DNA from: Brachionus manjavacas
Lineage: Eukaryota; Rotifera; Eurotatoria; Ploima; Brachionidae
Assembly: GCA_019054805.1 (NCBI GenBank)
Contig: JAHQIY010000002.1
Coordinates: 6,014,001 to 6,078,000 of the forward strand
DNA: 64,000 nt
Direction of reading: 5' to 3'
Shown: one piece after another, positions 1 to 12,754 of the stretch
How positions within the stretch are numbered: the stretch's first letter is position 1
How the letters are laid out: every line of letters starts with the position of its first letter
The notes under the pieces: generated by a model
What the model saw: the letters and a program-made list of their open reading frames with translations, nothing else
What the model was told of the DNA's origin: nothing
Database searches by the model: none
Position numbers and translations under genes: made by a program

Positions 1-239
1 AAAATTCTGCTATTTTAATAAAAAATTATCTAAATTAATTAAAAATACATCTAAATGAAAATTTAAAAAAATAAAAATAATATAAAAAGTAAAAAAATTT
101 TAACAGGTAAAAATATTCTAAAACTTAGCTTTTAAAGACTTAAAATAGATAAATTAGTTTAGAAAAAAACTGCAAATGCCACTGCAAACTTTCTATAAAT
201 GGAACTCAAATTGAAGAAAATAAATTGTGGTCAAATCGC
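1..239. other. AT-rich non-coding DNA
   Basis: Low-complexity A/T-rich sequence with no open frame or recognisable repeat. It lies beyond the 3' end of the LINE remnant that starts at about 240. Confidence 0.6.
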
Positions 240-975
240 AACATAGCAATGGCTAAAGTAGTAGTAGTAGTAGTTCTTGCTGCGACACCTAACATGTAGA
301 GAGTGTGAGCCCATCACCGCCGATTGGCCGTGTAGAGCTGTAGCAGCCGATTCCATCGAACTTATCTAAAGCCATTTTAACATTAGCGGTTTACTTAGAT
401 TTCACCGCATTTTATGGTAACTTATTCGAATGCGGAACTACTCTGTATGAGAAAAATACATGTCTGGCGCTTACTGCAGCTGCAAAATAGTTTCTAATTT
501 GAGCTGGTAAACTTTCTCTCTGATGCTATTTCCTCTTAAAGCCTCGACTGGACCCTTGCTTTCTGATTTGGCTTTAAGCAAGAGAATAATAGCTCGAATA
601 TAATTCACTAGATTCTTGACCAAGCCTATCTTTTCTATTCCATTCACTAATTTGTCATTTTAATCAAGTTCCCTCTTACTCGTCAGTCCTAATTTCATCA
701 ACCTCATTTCACTCGACATGTTTTTTAGAGACATAGATATTTTTGTTGCCCTCTCTTGTACCTTTTCTAACGCATTCACATCCCTTTTCATCCTTGGATT
801 CCAAACCTGCACTGCGTAATCTAGATGAGGTCTTACCAAGGATATGTAGAATCTTACCCACAGCCTTTCTTCTCTACTTTTAAACGTTCGCTTGAGCATT
901 CCAAGTACCCTACTCGCTTTCGCACAACCATTTTTCACTTGGTGGGTCCACTTTAAATCCGATGAAACCATCATT
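240..975 (-). mobile_element. Decayed non-LTR retrotransposon, RT C-terminus and 3' tail
   Basis: The minus strand encodes the C-terminal region of a LINE reverse transcriptase. An open piece at 974-660 contains LGMLKRTFKSREERLW followed by FYISLVRPHLDYAVQVWNP and a KVQERATK block, the usual signature just after the RT thumb. It stops at KRELD, where related elements continue with RxRGDLIxxFK. Decayed coding sequence resumes further on (IGLVKNLVNY, then SKGPVEALRGNS, about 620-520), so the copy is broken by substitutions and frame changes. The 240-360 stretch is richer in GC than the background and ends in a short ACT-type triplet run on the minus strand, as expected of a LINE 3' end. The family is clear at the level of non-LTR RT; the clade is not determined. 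Confidence 0.8.
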
Positions 976-2097
976 CCAAGATAAGGAAGATATTTTAAAA
1001 AAATTTTTATAATTATGCAAAAATAACAAATTTTTCTAAATTTTATTTAGTAAAAGATTTTTTAAAAATAGATATTTTTTTATCAAAATAGCGATGTTTT
1101 TATTAAAATTAGCGAAAAATTTATAAAAATTAGCGGTGAGAGAAATTATGGACTGATATTTTATCAAGGATTTTTTAATTCAAGGAATTAGTTACCTTGG
1201 TAAAACCAGATAAAAATAAAACAATTTTTTCAATACATTTTTGGGCTTAAAGATTGGACCCTTTACTGTAAAAATTAAACAAGTTACGACAATTTACAAC
1301 ACCAGATTTTTTGAGTTGTTAATTTATTTTGTAAAATTGGCTTATTTCAGTTTTTTATTTCTAAGTATCCTGGAATCAAATATTTTAAATTGGGTTTAAA
1401 GAATCTGTGCGAATTTTTTCATCAAAATGTTATTTTATTCATTTGTATTTCGATTATTTGAATAAAGAAATATATTATTTTGTTATAATTTTTTCTGGAT
1501 ACAAATTATTATATTTAAAATAAACTCAATGACATTCTAAAGGAACTAATTTTTTTTAAATTAGCAAATAAAAATATTTTTTTTATTAAGATAATGCCAT
1601 CTACTAAATTTGATGAAAACGAAATAATATTTTTTTAATTATAAAAATAATACTCGATTGATTAAAGAGAAAGGATTTTATTTCTCTTTTAGTCAATGGT
1701 AATAAAAAGGAAAGATTTACATTTTTAATGATATCAAAATTAATTTAGTTAGCATTTAATTTAATTAATTTCATTAAATCACTGGTAAAACATGTATGGT
1801 AGAAAAATAAAAAAATTCTTTGACTCTATGAGAACGAATAAAATCAAAATTTAAGTCGAAATAAGCTTTGGCATTTGAATCAGTACTTGACTATAAATGC
1901 GTCATAAATCTTGCGGGAGCCAGCCCGGTTCGATTAAAAATCAAGTTTCATAGATTTACAGCTCATTTTTAATCAATAGTTGATTAAAAATGTCATCTAC
2001 TTGATTCATTTTGCTCAATAAAACAAAAGCATTCAACAACAAAAGAATACTCATCAGGAAACAAATTGGAAGAAGGGCGTCAATGCGTGATATGCTT
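976..2097. other. Gene-free AT-rich spacer
   Basis: No supported gene. Contains short direct repeats of an A/T-rich unit with a TTAGCG core near 1085-1140 and a few short AT palindromes. Nothing recognisable as coding. Confidence 0.5.
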
Positions 2098-2152
2098 TAA
2101 AAAAAATTAAAAAAAATTAAAAAAAATTAAAAAAAATTAAAAAAAAAAAAAA
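2098..2152. repeat. A-rich tandem repeat
   Basis: A roughly 10-bp unit of A8-T2 type is repeated about four times and ends in a pure A run. It lies about 230 bp beyond the stop codon of the GRAM-domain gene on the minus strand. Confidence 0.8.
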
Positions 2153-2380
2153 CTCACTCAAAAAATCCAGGTATAAATAAACTCAATAAAATTTTAATTC
2201 CTAGAAAAAAAATAGAATTTTACAGAATTAAAATTATTAAATATAAATATTGAATTACTTTGAAATAGAGTTTTTTTGTGCTTTAAACTAACAATGACCG
2301 TATTATTCTTGAAATCTAGCACACTTTTGAATAGAAATTTAAACAAAAGTAAAATAAAATTTAGGAAATTTGAATGTTTA

Positions 2381-3577
2381 CTAGGACAGATTATTAGCCT
2401 GTTGCTTTGGTATATGCGGACTTGTGAAATGAGTTGAATTTGCTTTTTTAATCTCAAGACGGTTTGATTTTTTCCTAGAAATTTTAATCAGTTCCGGGGA
2501 TGAATTATCGGAAAAATTTGATTCAGAAATTGTCCGGTTTATAGATGTAGTATCGTCCAATTTTTTCTTATACTTTTCTATTTTGCTGATTTCGTCAGGA
2601 TTTTTTTCTCCATCATAGTCCATTATACTAATATTTAAATTAGAATTTTCGCTCAGGCCTATTTTACTCATTTGATCGATTTGTCTCTTTAAAAAGTTAA
2701 ATATTAGACTCAGTCATAAATTTGAATTATTCTCTTTTTTAAATTAGATTGTTTTCGTTTCTTTTTAATATCTGAATAAATAGACTTTTTTTCAAATATT
2801 CTTTTAATTTATTTTTAGTCCATGGGAGGAATTTTGTCGGAGAATAAAGCAAAAGATAAAAAGTCCACTCCTTGTAATCAGGAGTGAGCTTGTCAACATT
2901 ACCTGTCTTGATTTTTGCAACAAATTGTGCAAATGGTCAAGAGTGTTGCCTCTGGAGCGGAACGATGTGAACGAATAGGTAGAGTTTTTGGTCTGGATGC
3001 GGATAGCGGTCGGAAATATGAGTGCGTGCATTGTTTTTACAATTGAATTTACATGGGTCAACTTGAGTATTAGAATATTTTCATGATTGAGTATTTTGGA
3101 ATAAAAGCAAATGTAGTTGTTGGTCAGAAACATGACGCCTTGGTACAAGTTCAAAGATTTAACATAGGCACAAGAGTATGCTTTAAGAAAAAGATTTTTA
3201 AAAGATCAATTTTGGACTAGAAAAGTACTTGATATCACAATTTCGTCCAGAGATATGGAAGGGAACAACTGGTGAAATCTAACATTTGATTTTGAGGTGG
3301 TCTTGTGTTTGACAGAGGTCAAAGCACTGCTAGCCGGCGCCAAAGATGTTTCCGGCGATGTAATGGTCGATGAAGTGGAAGAACAAAAATTATTTGCATT
3401 GTTCAGCGAGACTGTGCTATTGCTTTGAATACTCGAATATTCTTGGACGAGATTGACCGTTTCCATGATCTCTTTGTTGTTATTTAAGTCTTGGTCAGTG
3501 TTTGCGTCCTTTTGCTTGCATTTTTTGCTATTTTTTTTAGATTTTTTAGTTTTCCGGCTTTCGGTAGCAGCTGGCAT
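2381..3577 (-). CDS. GRAM-domain protein, GRAMD2A/2B-like
   Basis: Three exons join in frame to 310 residues: 3577-3229, 3180-2903 and 2686-2381. The first intron is 48 bp (GT at 3228, AG at 3181) and the second is 216 bp. Residues 1-100 are a Lys/Ser/Thr-rich, probably disordered head. A GRAM domain starts near residue 101 with FHQLFPSISLDEIVIS, crosses intron 1 into TYSCAYVKSLNLYQGVMFLT, and runs through NNYICFYSKIL and FPTAIRIQTKNSTYSFTSF to about residue 210. This is the block order of the GRAMD2A/2B family, whose members bind lipid at ER-plasma membrane contacts. The family normally ends in a transmembrane anchor, but the chosen exon 3 is polar and has none. Sequence inside intron 2 could encode a hydrophobic stretch (SSLLITRSGLFIFCFIL), so the C-terminus or an alternative isoform is uncertain. 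The GRAM call is firm; the subfamily is inferred. Confidence 0.78.
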
Positions 3578-3599
3578 CCGAATTAAATGATTAAAAACA

Positions 3600-6500
3600 A
3601 AAACAAAAATTTGTTGACCGGTCTTTCTATTTGTTTTTGACTTATTTATATACTTTGGGTGTATATAGTTGTTTTATCATTTAATTTTCCTCTAAATATG
3701 CAAAGTTGTTTTATTATCTATTATAATAAGTCTTTTTTAAAAATAGATAATCGAAATAAATGAAATAAACTATTTTTGGATTTGCAAATCAAAAAAAATA
3801 AAATTTTTTAGCATTTTTTATCGTTCAACTTGAATTAGATTTTCAATAAAAAAGAATAAATTATGATTAGTTCAAATTAATTTTTTATGAGCTTTTTTTG
3901 CCAAATTTAAGTAAAAGCTTATATTATTTGAAAAAAAAGTTTATCTTTAAATGAACTGTTGCACTCACTTTTATCTGTTGAAATTGGCTCTTTGGCTATT
4001 TGAAAATGTTTGAAAATGGATCGTCTCTAAAAAAGATCTAGATAAATCTTAAATCAACCCAAAAATTAATTTTCAAGAAAAAATTATTAGTTTAAATGAA
4101 ACAAAAGATTTTTAGTAGAAATTTGATATACTTTTAATATGAATTTAAAATTAGATGATAATCTTTAGTGTAAATTGTCTCAAGTTGTCAGCTCGGTGCC
4201 TAGAGGCCACTTAACTTGATTTAATAAAGCCTGAAATTAAATAGTTTACAAATATTAAATTAATAAAATTAATTTGATAATTTTTTTGCTCTTCTTTTGA
4301 AAATTTAGAGTGGAGAATTTGTGAGATGTTTTGCGAAAAAAACATTTATATAATTTTTGTTAACCGACTATCTTAAATTATCTTATTTAAGTCATTTAAA
4401 TTCGATCATAAAATATTAAATTAGATGCTCCTATTGTTCCGATTTTCCTAATTTATTGAATAATTTAAATTTAACAAGAAAAAAGAATTCTTAAAATTGA
4501 GTGTATAATTTGAAATCATTTGCTTCAACAAATTTAACGAAGCCTGTTAAAACTATTTTTATATAAATTTTTTAAATCTATACAACACATTTAAAATAAA
4601 GAAATTTATCGAAAAAATTTAAACTTTACACCAAATCGATTTATTTTCTTCCAGAATATTTATTTTAATTAAGATCCGATTTAAATGTATTATTTTCAAC
4701 TTCCAAATCAAGTCTCGATTTCTTTCTAAAAAATTTGTTTTAGCAAAAGAATTTATAAAACATTTTTGAAGTACTACAGACGTCATTCAAAATTTTATTA
4801 TTATAATAATTAAAAATCCTTTCAAAACCTTTATTTTTAGAGCAAAATTTCACAATTAACCATTGAGTGATTCCAACGCTTAGTATTTCACTGATCTCAA
4901 ATGTGTTAAAATACAACAGAAACCAGGTAAATGAGTTCAAATTAATTTAAAAATTTCATTAAATATTTAAATTTGAAGAGAAAAAATATTATATTATCTT
5001 CTTCAAATCTCATGTTCTATCTAGAAAATAAAAATTAATTCCCACCATTTGATGTAATACACCTTTATGCCTCTAAATTAATCTCTATTTATATCTTCTC
5101 GATATTTAAATAATGATTCATCAAAATTAAATTTGAATACCAAACATGCAAAAAAAATTAAACGAAATATCAATTGAAAAGTATTTAATTTTTTTATATT
5201 TACTTCAAAACAATGAATTGTTAAAATTCATGACCTTAACAATTCCATTCACTCTAGCTCTAAATAAATTTTTTGATCAAAAAATATTTTATTGAAAAAT
5301 AAATACTAATTAGTCCTTTAGAAAAAATTATTTTTCTAAATCCATTACGTCAGTGGAAATTTGATATGACCGTGAATCATATAAAAATTTATTTCCATAG
5401 ATCGGTCTGACCTAAAATTAAATTTTTTTCAGCCTTATCACACAACGTGGGAACATTATGTAAATCTGGTATTTTTTTTTTTAATTCAGATTTAGAACAG
5501 CTTATATTTTTGATTTTTGTAACCTAAGCATGACTTGTATTAATAGTTTCTATGGAAACAAATTTCCATAAGCTCCAGAAAAAAATTTATTCCACTTTTT
5601 TTTTAATCAAACAAAAGACACATTCTAATTTATCAGTTTTGAAAGAAATATTTTAATTTGAAATGGTTTGATTTTTGGTTAAATTTAATGAAACAATTAT
5701 GCACAGTTTTTATACCTGAAAAATCATCCGATTTTTTTTAAAATGACTATGAATGTTGTAAACACTATAATGAGAAGAAAATTTGATCAATCACTCATCA
5801 ATAGACCAAGCTGATAAACAGATACGATTGCATAAAATTAAATAAATTATACAAATATTCAAAAAAAATTTACATCATGGCAAACACTTAGTTATAATAA
5901 TTTTGCTTTATTGAATATTTTAAAAATATTTATGAAAATTTTGAAGGATTGATGTATAAAATTTACCTTCAATTACTAATGAGAATCAAACTTTTGACTA
6001 GAATGTATTGTAGAATTTTTTTTACTTTTTTTTCAAAAATGAAAAATCGAAAGATTTTTTTGGAAAAAAATTCAATAAAAATCGTATGATCGAATTTTTT
6101 CATAAGTTTTTGATTAATTATACACAATTAATGTTATTTCTTTTTAAAGATATATAATTGTTTATTTTAATTTAGTAATTTCCGATTTACCAGTTTTATT
6201 GGATTGTGGAAATTTCATATTTTTTATCATACCAATTATGAAGAAAAAAGGAAAATGTTTCAAAAAATATTTGAACATAATTTTGTCTAGAATGATCAAT
6301 AAGATCGTTTTAGCCCTGAATCGGTATTTTTGTAGCTCATAGAGATACTTCAAAAAATAAAAAAATTAAAAAAAAATTATCAACTCTCTACTGAATTTAA
6401 ATTAATTTATAATTACGAAATAAGTAGCTTTTATCTTTAAATCTAGATTAAAAAGCACAGTGATTTACCTTCCGAGAAAAAAGCTTTTATTTTTAAAATT

Positions 6501-7885
6501 CAAAATTGAAATAATTCTGACTATCAAAGCAAAAGTGTATCTTGTCAATTGAACGCAATCAGTAAAGTATAATTTAGAAATAACTATTTGATTTTTAACC
6601 TGAAAATTAAAGCTCAAAACTTGAATTATTTTACTTCAAAAAATCTCAATCATAAAATAAATCAAATCAAATCATTAAATTTTCAGTTTATATTAACTCA
6701 CTTGGTGACGCAAAAGCTCTTTAAATTTTTGTACATTTTTGTTTTTGCAACAATTAATGTAGAATGTTGAAAGTATACTTAATTTTACGTAAATTCTGGT
6801 AAATTTATGATTTTTTACTTTTGAAAATTTACTTAAATTTTCTTAAATTAACTTTATTTTTGCGTAAATTATTGTAGAAAACAAAACGTCAAATATCACT
6901 GTACAAAATGAAGTTTGATATTCTTTGTTAAGAGTTTTTAAAAAAGAATGTTCAAAATTTTGACAATTAAAAAATATATGCTTTTATTGACCGAATTTAA
7001 CCAAATTTTGTATTTATATTTAATAGACTTTCACAATTAAGAAAATTAAAAATCTAGTTTTTCAATGGTTAACTGAAAGGAAAAGGCCTTTATTGACCTC
7101 TAATTTTTATCAAGATATACTGAAAAAAATATCAAGATATACTAATGTCATACACTGTATGTTTTAATTTGGAACTTACACATTTGAGAAACACAGCAAA
7201 AAACCAATGAGTAAGTTCAAAATTTACACATGCTGTGTATGTCTTTACGCAAATTTTTATCAGTGTAAATACTTTATTTTAAGAACAATAAAAAACGATT
7301 AAAATGAACTTTTTATTATGTTGTAATGTCTTATGTTACTTTTTTTAAATAAAAAATGGCCTGCAATTTCACCACATCACGATACTTTCAAGTTTTATCT
7401 AAAGAATGCCATTGTGGAAAAGGTACCCAAATTTGAAAGAACTTAAGGAAGAAATAAGATTTAAAAAGTCCAATAAATAAGATATACAAATCTTTGAAAA
7501 TCTTTAGCTCTAGAAAAAGAAAAATAGAAAATTTAAACAAGTTAAACCGAATGTATTTAATGCTTTTTTAAAGCTTACTTCAAAATAAGTTGATTGTTTT
7601 ACTTATATAATTTAGTTAAGTACGTTTTTAGGGCATAATCTATTACGAAGTGAGAACACATAATTTTTAAGCTTTTTTAAGCATCAATACAGTACTCATT
7701 AAGAAATTAGTTGAAAACATATTTTTTGTTAGTCGTTAATTAATTAAAATAACTCATTATTATTTATTATTATTTATATTAGAATTAATTAAAAGAACTT
7801 TCCTTTCGGCAGAAATGAGACAAAGTAACTTTTTTAAGTAATTTAAAAAAAGTTAAATTCTAGTGATATACCTAAATGTGGTTAA
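3600..7885. other. Long gene-free AT-rich interval
   Basis: About 4.3 kb with no supported gene. The few open frames here (4740-4940 and 6162-6353 minus, 6588-6770 plus) are low-complexity Phe/Ile/Lys/Asn strings without domain signatures. Numerous short A/T runs are present; no RNA gene is recognised. Confidence 0.5.
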
Positions 7886-8104
7886 TTGGGTGACAACTCT
7901 TTTCTTTTAGCTGATGACTTAGTAACAGTCACATTTGTTAGAAAATACTTACGCGAATTAGATAAATGGCTTTTCAATCGGCAGATAAAAAAATCTGTGC
8001 TAAAGTCTTACTTCATAGTCATCTCTAAATATAATGAAGAAAATACTAACTTGAAATTAACCTTCACCCAAATGGTTGATAAAATTATACAATGTTATAG
8101 TTAA
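7886..8104 (+). pseudogene. Non-LTR reverse transcriptase fragment
   Basis: A 72-codon open frame contains FLLADDLV, a variant of the (Y/F)xDD polymerase motif, followed by FVRKYLRELDKWLFNRQIKK and SYFIVISKYN. That order (catalytic Asp pair, amphipathic helix with a Trp, then a VISK/TIFS strand) is typical of LINE reverse transcriptases. There is no ATG at the start and stops close the frame on both sides, so it is a fragment. An AT-rich stretch with ATT runs lies just upstream. It is not continuous with any other RT piece in the window. Confidence 0.7.
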
Positions 8105-8533
8105 AAGTATTGTCAAAACAAAAAATGGAATCTAAACTTTATATATAAGCCTTAATTGACTTTGTTTGGTCTATATTGATTATCAGAGATAAAAATTTAA
8201 AAAATTCAATTCTTACAAAAAATCTCCAAAGTTCGCTATTTACTGGAGGTCTTAGGTAAGATTTTTTATTTTCTTAATTTTTAGTTGCAATTAACTGTCC
8301 AAACTTTCAGCTTCTTTTTTATTACTTTAACAAACTGAATTTTTTACTTAATTGTAAAATGGATATTTAACTTTCTATTAATTTTTATTTCAATTTGTCC
8401 ATGGGACTCAAACTTTAATTAAATAAATAAATAATAATAAATTAATAATATTTTTGACTGAATCAGATAATAGATTCCTGATAAATTTGCTAAGATTTTC
8501 ATAATAAAACCAAAAGTGTAGCAATATTGCACT
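8105..8533. other. AT-rich spacer
   Basis: No gene or recognisable element between the RT fragment and the MITE. Confidence 0.5.
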
Positions 8534-8535
8534 TA

Positions 8536-8781
8536 CAGCTGTTTTAATAAAAACGTAACGCCAGCGATCCGGCCGGCCGGCCAACGGTAACTTTGGCGTC
8601 CCAACACGTCCGAACCTTCCGACCTTACTAGACGGCCGACCTAAGCGACCTTTGATTTAAATTTAAATTTTATTCTCTTAGGTCAGCCGGTTCGGAGCCG
8701 CAAACAGACCGGGACGGACGACCGCGCTGGCCGCTATTTGGTCGCGGCTTTTTTTGCGTTACGTTTTTATTAGAACCGCTG
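8536..8781. mobile_element. GC-rich MITE of Tc1/mariner type
   Basis: A 246-bp element flanked on both sides by TA (8534-8535 and 8782-8783), the Tc1/mariner target duplication. Its 26-bp terminal inverted repeats (8536-8561 and 8756-8781) begin CAG and share the block AATAAAAACGTAACGC; 24 of 26 positions match. The interior is strongly GC-rich, including three GGCC units near 8569-8581, in DNA that is otherwise very AT-rich. It also has an internal hairpin in which GACCTAAG (about 8638-8646) pairs with CTTAGGTC across an AT-rich loop centred near 8665. No coding capacity, so it would depend on a transposase in trans. Confidence 0.85.
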
Positions 8782-8783
8782 TA

Positions 8784-11135
8784 CAAAAAAAATTTTAAAA
8801 AATATGTACTTTTCTTTTTAACCGAATTACTCTAAAAGTACTTCAGAACAAATTTAATTTTTATTTATGGAATGTGCTGTTTTAAGAATAGAAGTGAAAA
8901 ATATTCAAATTATTCGGATTTCAAAAAATAAAAAAAAATAAATAATAAAGTTTTTACTAACGAAATTTAAGAATTTGTTCTTTTTTAATAATAAAATGAT
9001 ATATTCATACCTTCGGTAACATCTTTTACTAAACCTGTAAGTAATCAGAACAGCCTGTTTTGGAAATACCTCAAAACATTTGGATTAGAACTGTTTTTCA
9101 AAAAATATGATTAAATTTAGTCAATGGGAACATATTCTTTTGTTATTTAAGTTTTTAATAAAGTTTAATCATATTTAAATTTTTCCAGCATAGAATAAAA
9201 AATTTATTAAGAATATTTTTATTTTGATCAAACAAATTACTCTATTTTAAAAACTTTTCATATTTAAAGATTTAATTTGAAACCTAAAAATTGTTACATA
9301 TCACGATCTTGATCTGATTGATTATCAGATAGTACTTTTTTGATCAAAAAATTAAACTCAAAAGAAAACTTGAGTAAATGATTTTGATCAGTTTTTTTAG
9401 GTTCGAAACATAAATTCGTACCTAAAGACGCTACTCTTCTTGATTTCAAATTATCAGCTTTAAATTATTAAAGCTGATATTTAGAATAAAATATTATGAA
9501 ATATTGAAAAACAAAATTTTTGATTTCAAAAAAGTTTTCTAGTACTTATTCATTTCCATATTTTTTATGGGGATATGGCATTCATAAGATAGCCTTGATT
9601 ACTTAACTTTTTTCGAATTTTCTTATTTATCTAAAATTTAAAGAAATTTCCAAAATATGATGGTGAATGTTTTATGTAATTATAAGATACATTGTTTTGA
9701 TTTAACATCGCTTTGATTAAATGATTCTTAATAAGAGGAAAAATGCTAATTCATGATATTAAACACTTACAAAAATCAAAAAGCTGTCTAGATAAAAATG
9801 CGAAAAATATTAATAAAATTTTTAAAATGCCTCAGAATAACAACAGCGAACTTGAAGCAAATAATATTTTATTCAAGAAAGAACTTTTGTATGAAATATT
9901 GTTAATTAAAAGAAAATTCATAATTTGAAAAATGAGGTAATTCAAGGGATTAGAAAATGGATTGTTTTAGAACATGAAAATAGCAAAATTCTTTTCAAAA
10001 ACGAATTATAAATTTTCTAAACTTATTGAATAATAACAGACTAGAAACATTTTTTATGTTCACATTGCTTAATTTAATTCCAGACTAATTTATTTAATTA
10101 AATCATTTAATAATTAGATATTTTGCCTCTTCAAATGAGTTCTTACAAAAATTTGAACTTTTGATAACTCTTAATGTCATTTATTTTCTAAAATTTAATG
10201 TTGAAAAATAACCTTAAAAACTATGAATTGACGTCAATTACAGAATAAACAAAAAATTTGCAATTATTCACTTTTTGATTTAAAAATCTTGAGATAATAA
10301 ATTTTTCTTCATTAAAAAATGTATTTTACTTATAAAATCAAAATTAAAAGCATTTGATGATTTCAAAAATGTCATACAAAAAGAAAATTTGCTACAAACT
10401 GCTAAAAAATAAATCTGATTCTTTAATTTTATCATCTGGCACAATTATTCTAGTCTTCTAAAGCAGATAATTCTGTATAACTACAAAAAATTAAAAGATG
10501 AAAAAAATCAAGAGCTTTTCAAAAACTCAACTCATTAGATATAGTATTTTTTTCAAAATTTTTACCCTTTTATGATCAGACTCGAAATATTTAAAATTTA
10601 AAAAAAAATTGTTGAACTTAAAAATTATTAAAACAATGTAAATAGGGGCCTAGAAGATTTTTTTAAAAATTTTACATTCAAAATTCTTTTTTTTGTTTTT
10701 TAAATGTTTTCTGAATTGCAGCAATTTTCAAAAAGAAATTTCTTTTAAAAATGAGATCTCCATAATTTTTAAAATTTTTAAATCTCAATTTTTCAAGCTT
10801 TCAAGATAAATTTTTAAAACTATTTTGTTTATTGTTTAAACTTATTAAAGCTGAGGCCATTTCTACACATCATCTTGTAATAACTTCCAAAGGGTTTATA
10901 GAAGTTCACCGTAAGATTGCTACCCAACAATATTTTGTAGCCAAAAATGATTTATCTCTTAATAAAAACCCTAACGACTCAACGGACGTCTTTAAAACTC
11001 ATTAATCAAGAATCTTCAGAAAATCAAATTGATTGAAAACTTCAAGTATACTTTTTTTAAACTCTACTCGAATTTTAAATTAACGTAATCATCCGAAATG
11101 AGTGACATGTCTTTAAAATAGATAAGGCTTAATAA
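8784..11135. other. AT-rich interval with one possible coding relic
   Basis: Mostly featureless. At 10838-10989 (plus) a short frame reads AEAISTHHLVITSKGF and then IEVHRKIATQQYFVAKND before a stop. Its codon content is less A/T-biased than its surroundings, so it may be a relic of a mobile element, but I cannot name a family. The open frame at 9743-9928 has no recognisable domain. Confidence 0.4.
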
Positions 11136-11255
11136 AATATTAGATAAGGCTTTGTAAAAACTCTGCAATTAAATTGCGCATTGAATTAAAAACTTTTTAA
11201 TGACGAGCATTTTCCTTCAAAATTGCAGAGTTTTTGCAGAGCCTTATCTAATATT
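11136..11255. mobile_element. 120-bp foldback element (MITE-like)
   Basis: Two 35-bp arms (11136-11170 and 11221-11255) are inverted copies differing at only two positions. The outer part reads AATATTAGATAAGGCT and the inner part AAAACTCTGCAATT. A 50-bp spacer separates them. A further ATAGATAAGGCTT copy sits just outside the left arm at about 11118-11130. There is no coding capacity. The target-site duplication is ambiguous in this AT-rich context. Confidence 0.75.
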
Positions 11256-12754
11256 TAGCATGTTTATATATTCTGGTCTTCAAATTCTCCCTCTTTCCTA
11301 ATCATTTGATTATTATTAGAGGGATACAGTAGTGAATACATTTTTCATTTTTTGAAAACTGAAGAATTTATAGAAGAATTAAACAAGTGATGAAAAAAAA
11401 ACATTAGAAAACAAAAAAGATAAAGTCTCTCTTCAGTTTTTAATTTAAGTTTTTAATCTGTCTATAGACTCAAAATGTACAAAGATGCCAAAGTGATTTT
11501 AGTTCTATTAATGTAAACAGAAGGGAAGAGTTTTAATTCATGCAGGGGAATATTATTTTCGAAATTCTATGCATTCCGGAAGAATTCTTAGATACCTTTC
11601 ATCATAAACAGTTCTTAGTTCGGCTGGAAATAATTGCAGTGTTAGGGTTAGGTTATTTTAAGCAGCAATCTGTGCATCAAATCAAAGTCATCACTAAAAA
11701 TGAGATTTGCGCCTTCTTAAATTATGGATGGACAATAAAATTATTTTTATACATGTTATCGTTTTTTTTGATAATACGTAGATATCGAAAATTACGTTAA
11801 ATTTTGAAATAAATAAAATTTTACAATTTTTCCTGTTTTTTTTTTATTTTTCCCCTAATTAACTGAAATTAAAAAGATTAATATAGTAATAATCTGAAAT
11901 AAATAAAATAAAGAGTAATTTAATAATTTAATTAATTTTTATTTAGAAATATTTCTATCAAAATTTACTGAAAAGCTAATTTAGTTTTAAACTATAGCAA
12001 GTTTATTTTTTTTGATATCTACGGTTGCATAAGGAAATATCAAAACTTACTAAATAAGGTGCCTCAAATTATAAACCTTTAGTTAAGATTTGGCTGTTTT
12101 TGAGCATTAATTACTCATATATATTCCGATAAAAATATTGCGAAGATATTTTTATCGGAAGTATAGAGTATACCATACTTTATAAAAATTGGTTTAGATT
12201 TTGAACAATTTGTTTCATAATTAACAAAATAAATGCTACTAAAGAATCAAAAAAACTAAATTTTTAACGAAAAATGACTAAATATAAGGTCTTTTTACAA
12301 AAATACTTCAAAATAAAATAGTTTTCTAAAAAATTCAAACAATCTTCGCTAGATATTATAATTAAAGGTTTAAATTTTCATTCAGAAAATTTCCGGAATC
12401 GCTTATCAATTGAGGAATAAAATTTAATAATAAATGTTTTTTTCGAGATTTACTAATGGAATAGTTTATTTTGATATTTACGTTTTGTCAAAGTTTACTA
12501 TTACATATATAATTTATTAAAGCGTCAAAATCATGTTATTTTATCATAAAATTGAGCATTTTGTTTATTTATTTGTCTATCTGTATCAAGCTAAAACTCC
12601 TTTGGAGTATTTTTAGATTGTCTCCAATTTAAGTAGATTATTTTTTAATTTAGAGCAAGTCATCTACTGTGACTTTAACACATTCCAAGAAATGCACAAA
12701 AAAATTAACCTTTCTAAATATTTTTTTCTTTTATATTAACTTTAGGTTATTATT
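11256..12754. other. AT-rich spacer with a perfect hairpin
   Basis: No supported gene; the 86-codon open frame at 11540-11800 has no domain I recognise. At 12124-12160 a perfect 15-bp stem (TTCCGATAAAAATAT and its complement) closes on a 7-nt loop. Confidence 0.45.

Noticed and set aside
4740..6770. Open frames of about 60 codons at 4740-4940, 6162-6353 and 6588-6770
   Set aside because: Composition is Phe/Ile/Lys/Asn-rich as expected by chance in AT-rich DNA; no domain, splice context or signal peptide is convincing.
9743..9928. Open frame of 61 codons on the plus strand
   Set aside because: No recognisable motif and no plausible exon partner.
11540..11800. Open frame of 86 codons with a hydrophobic end
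   Set aside because: No domain; the hydrophobic end is typical of T-rich sequence. I cannot support it as a gene.
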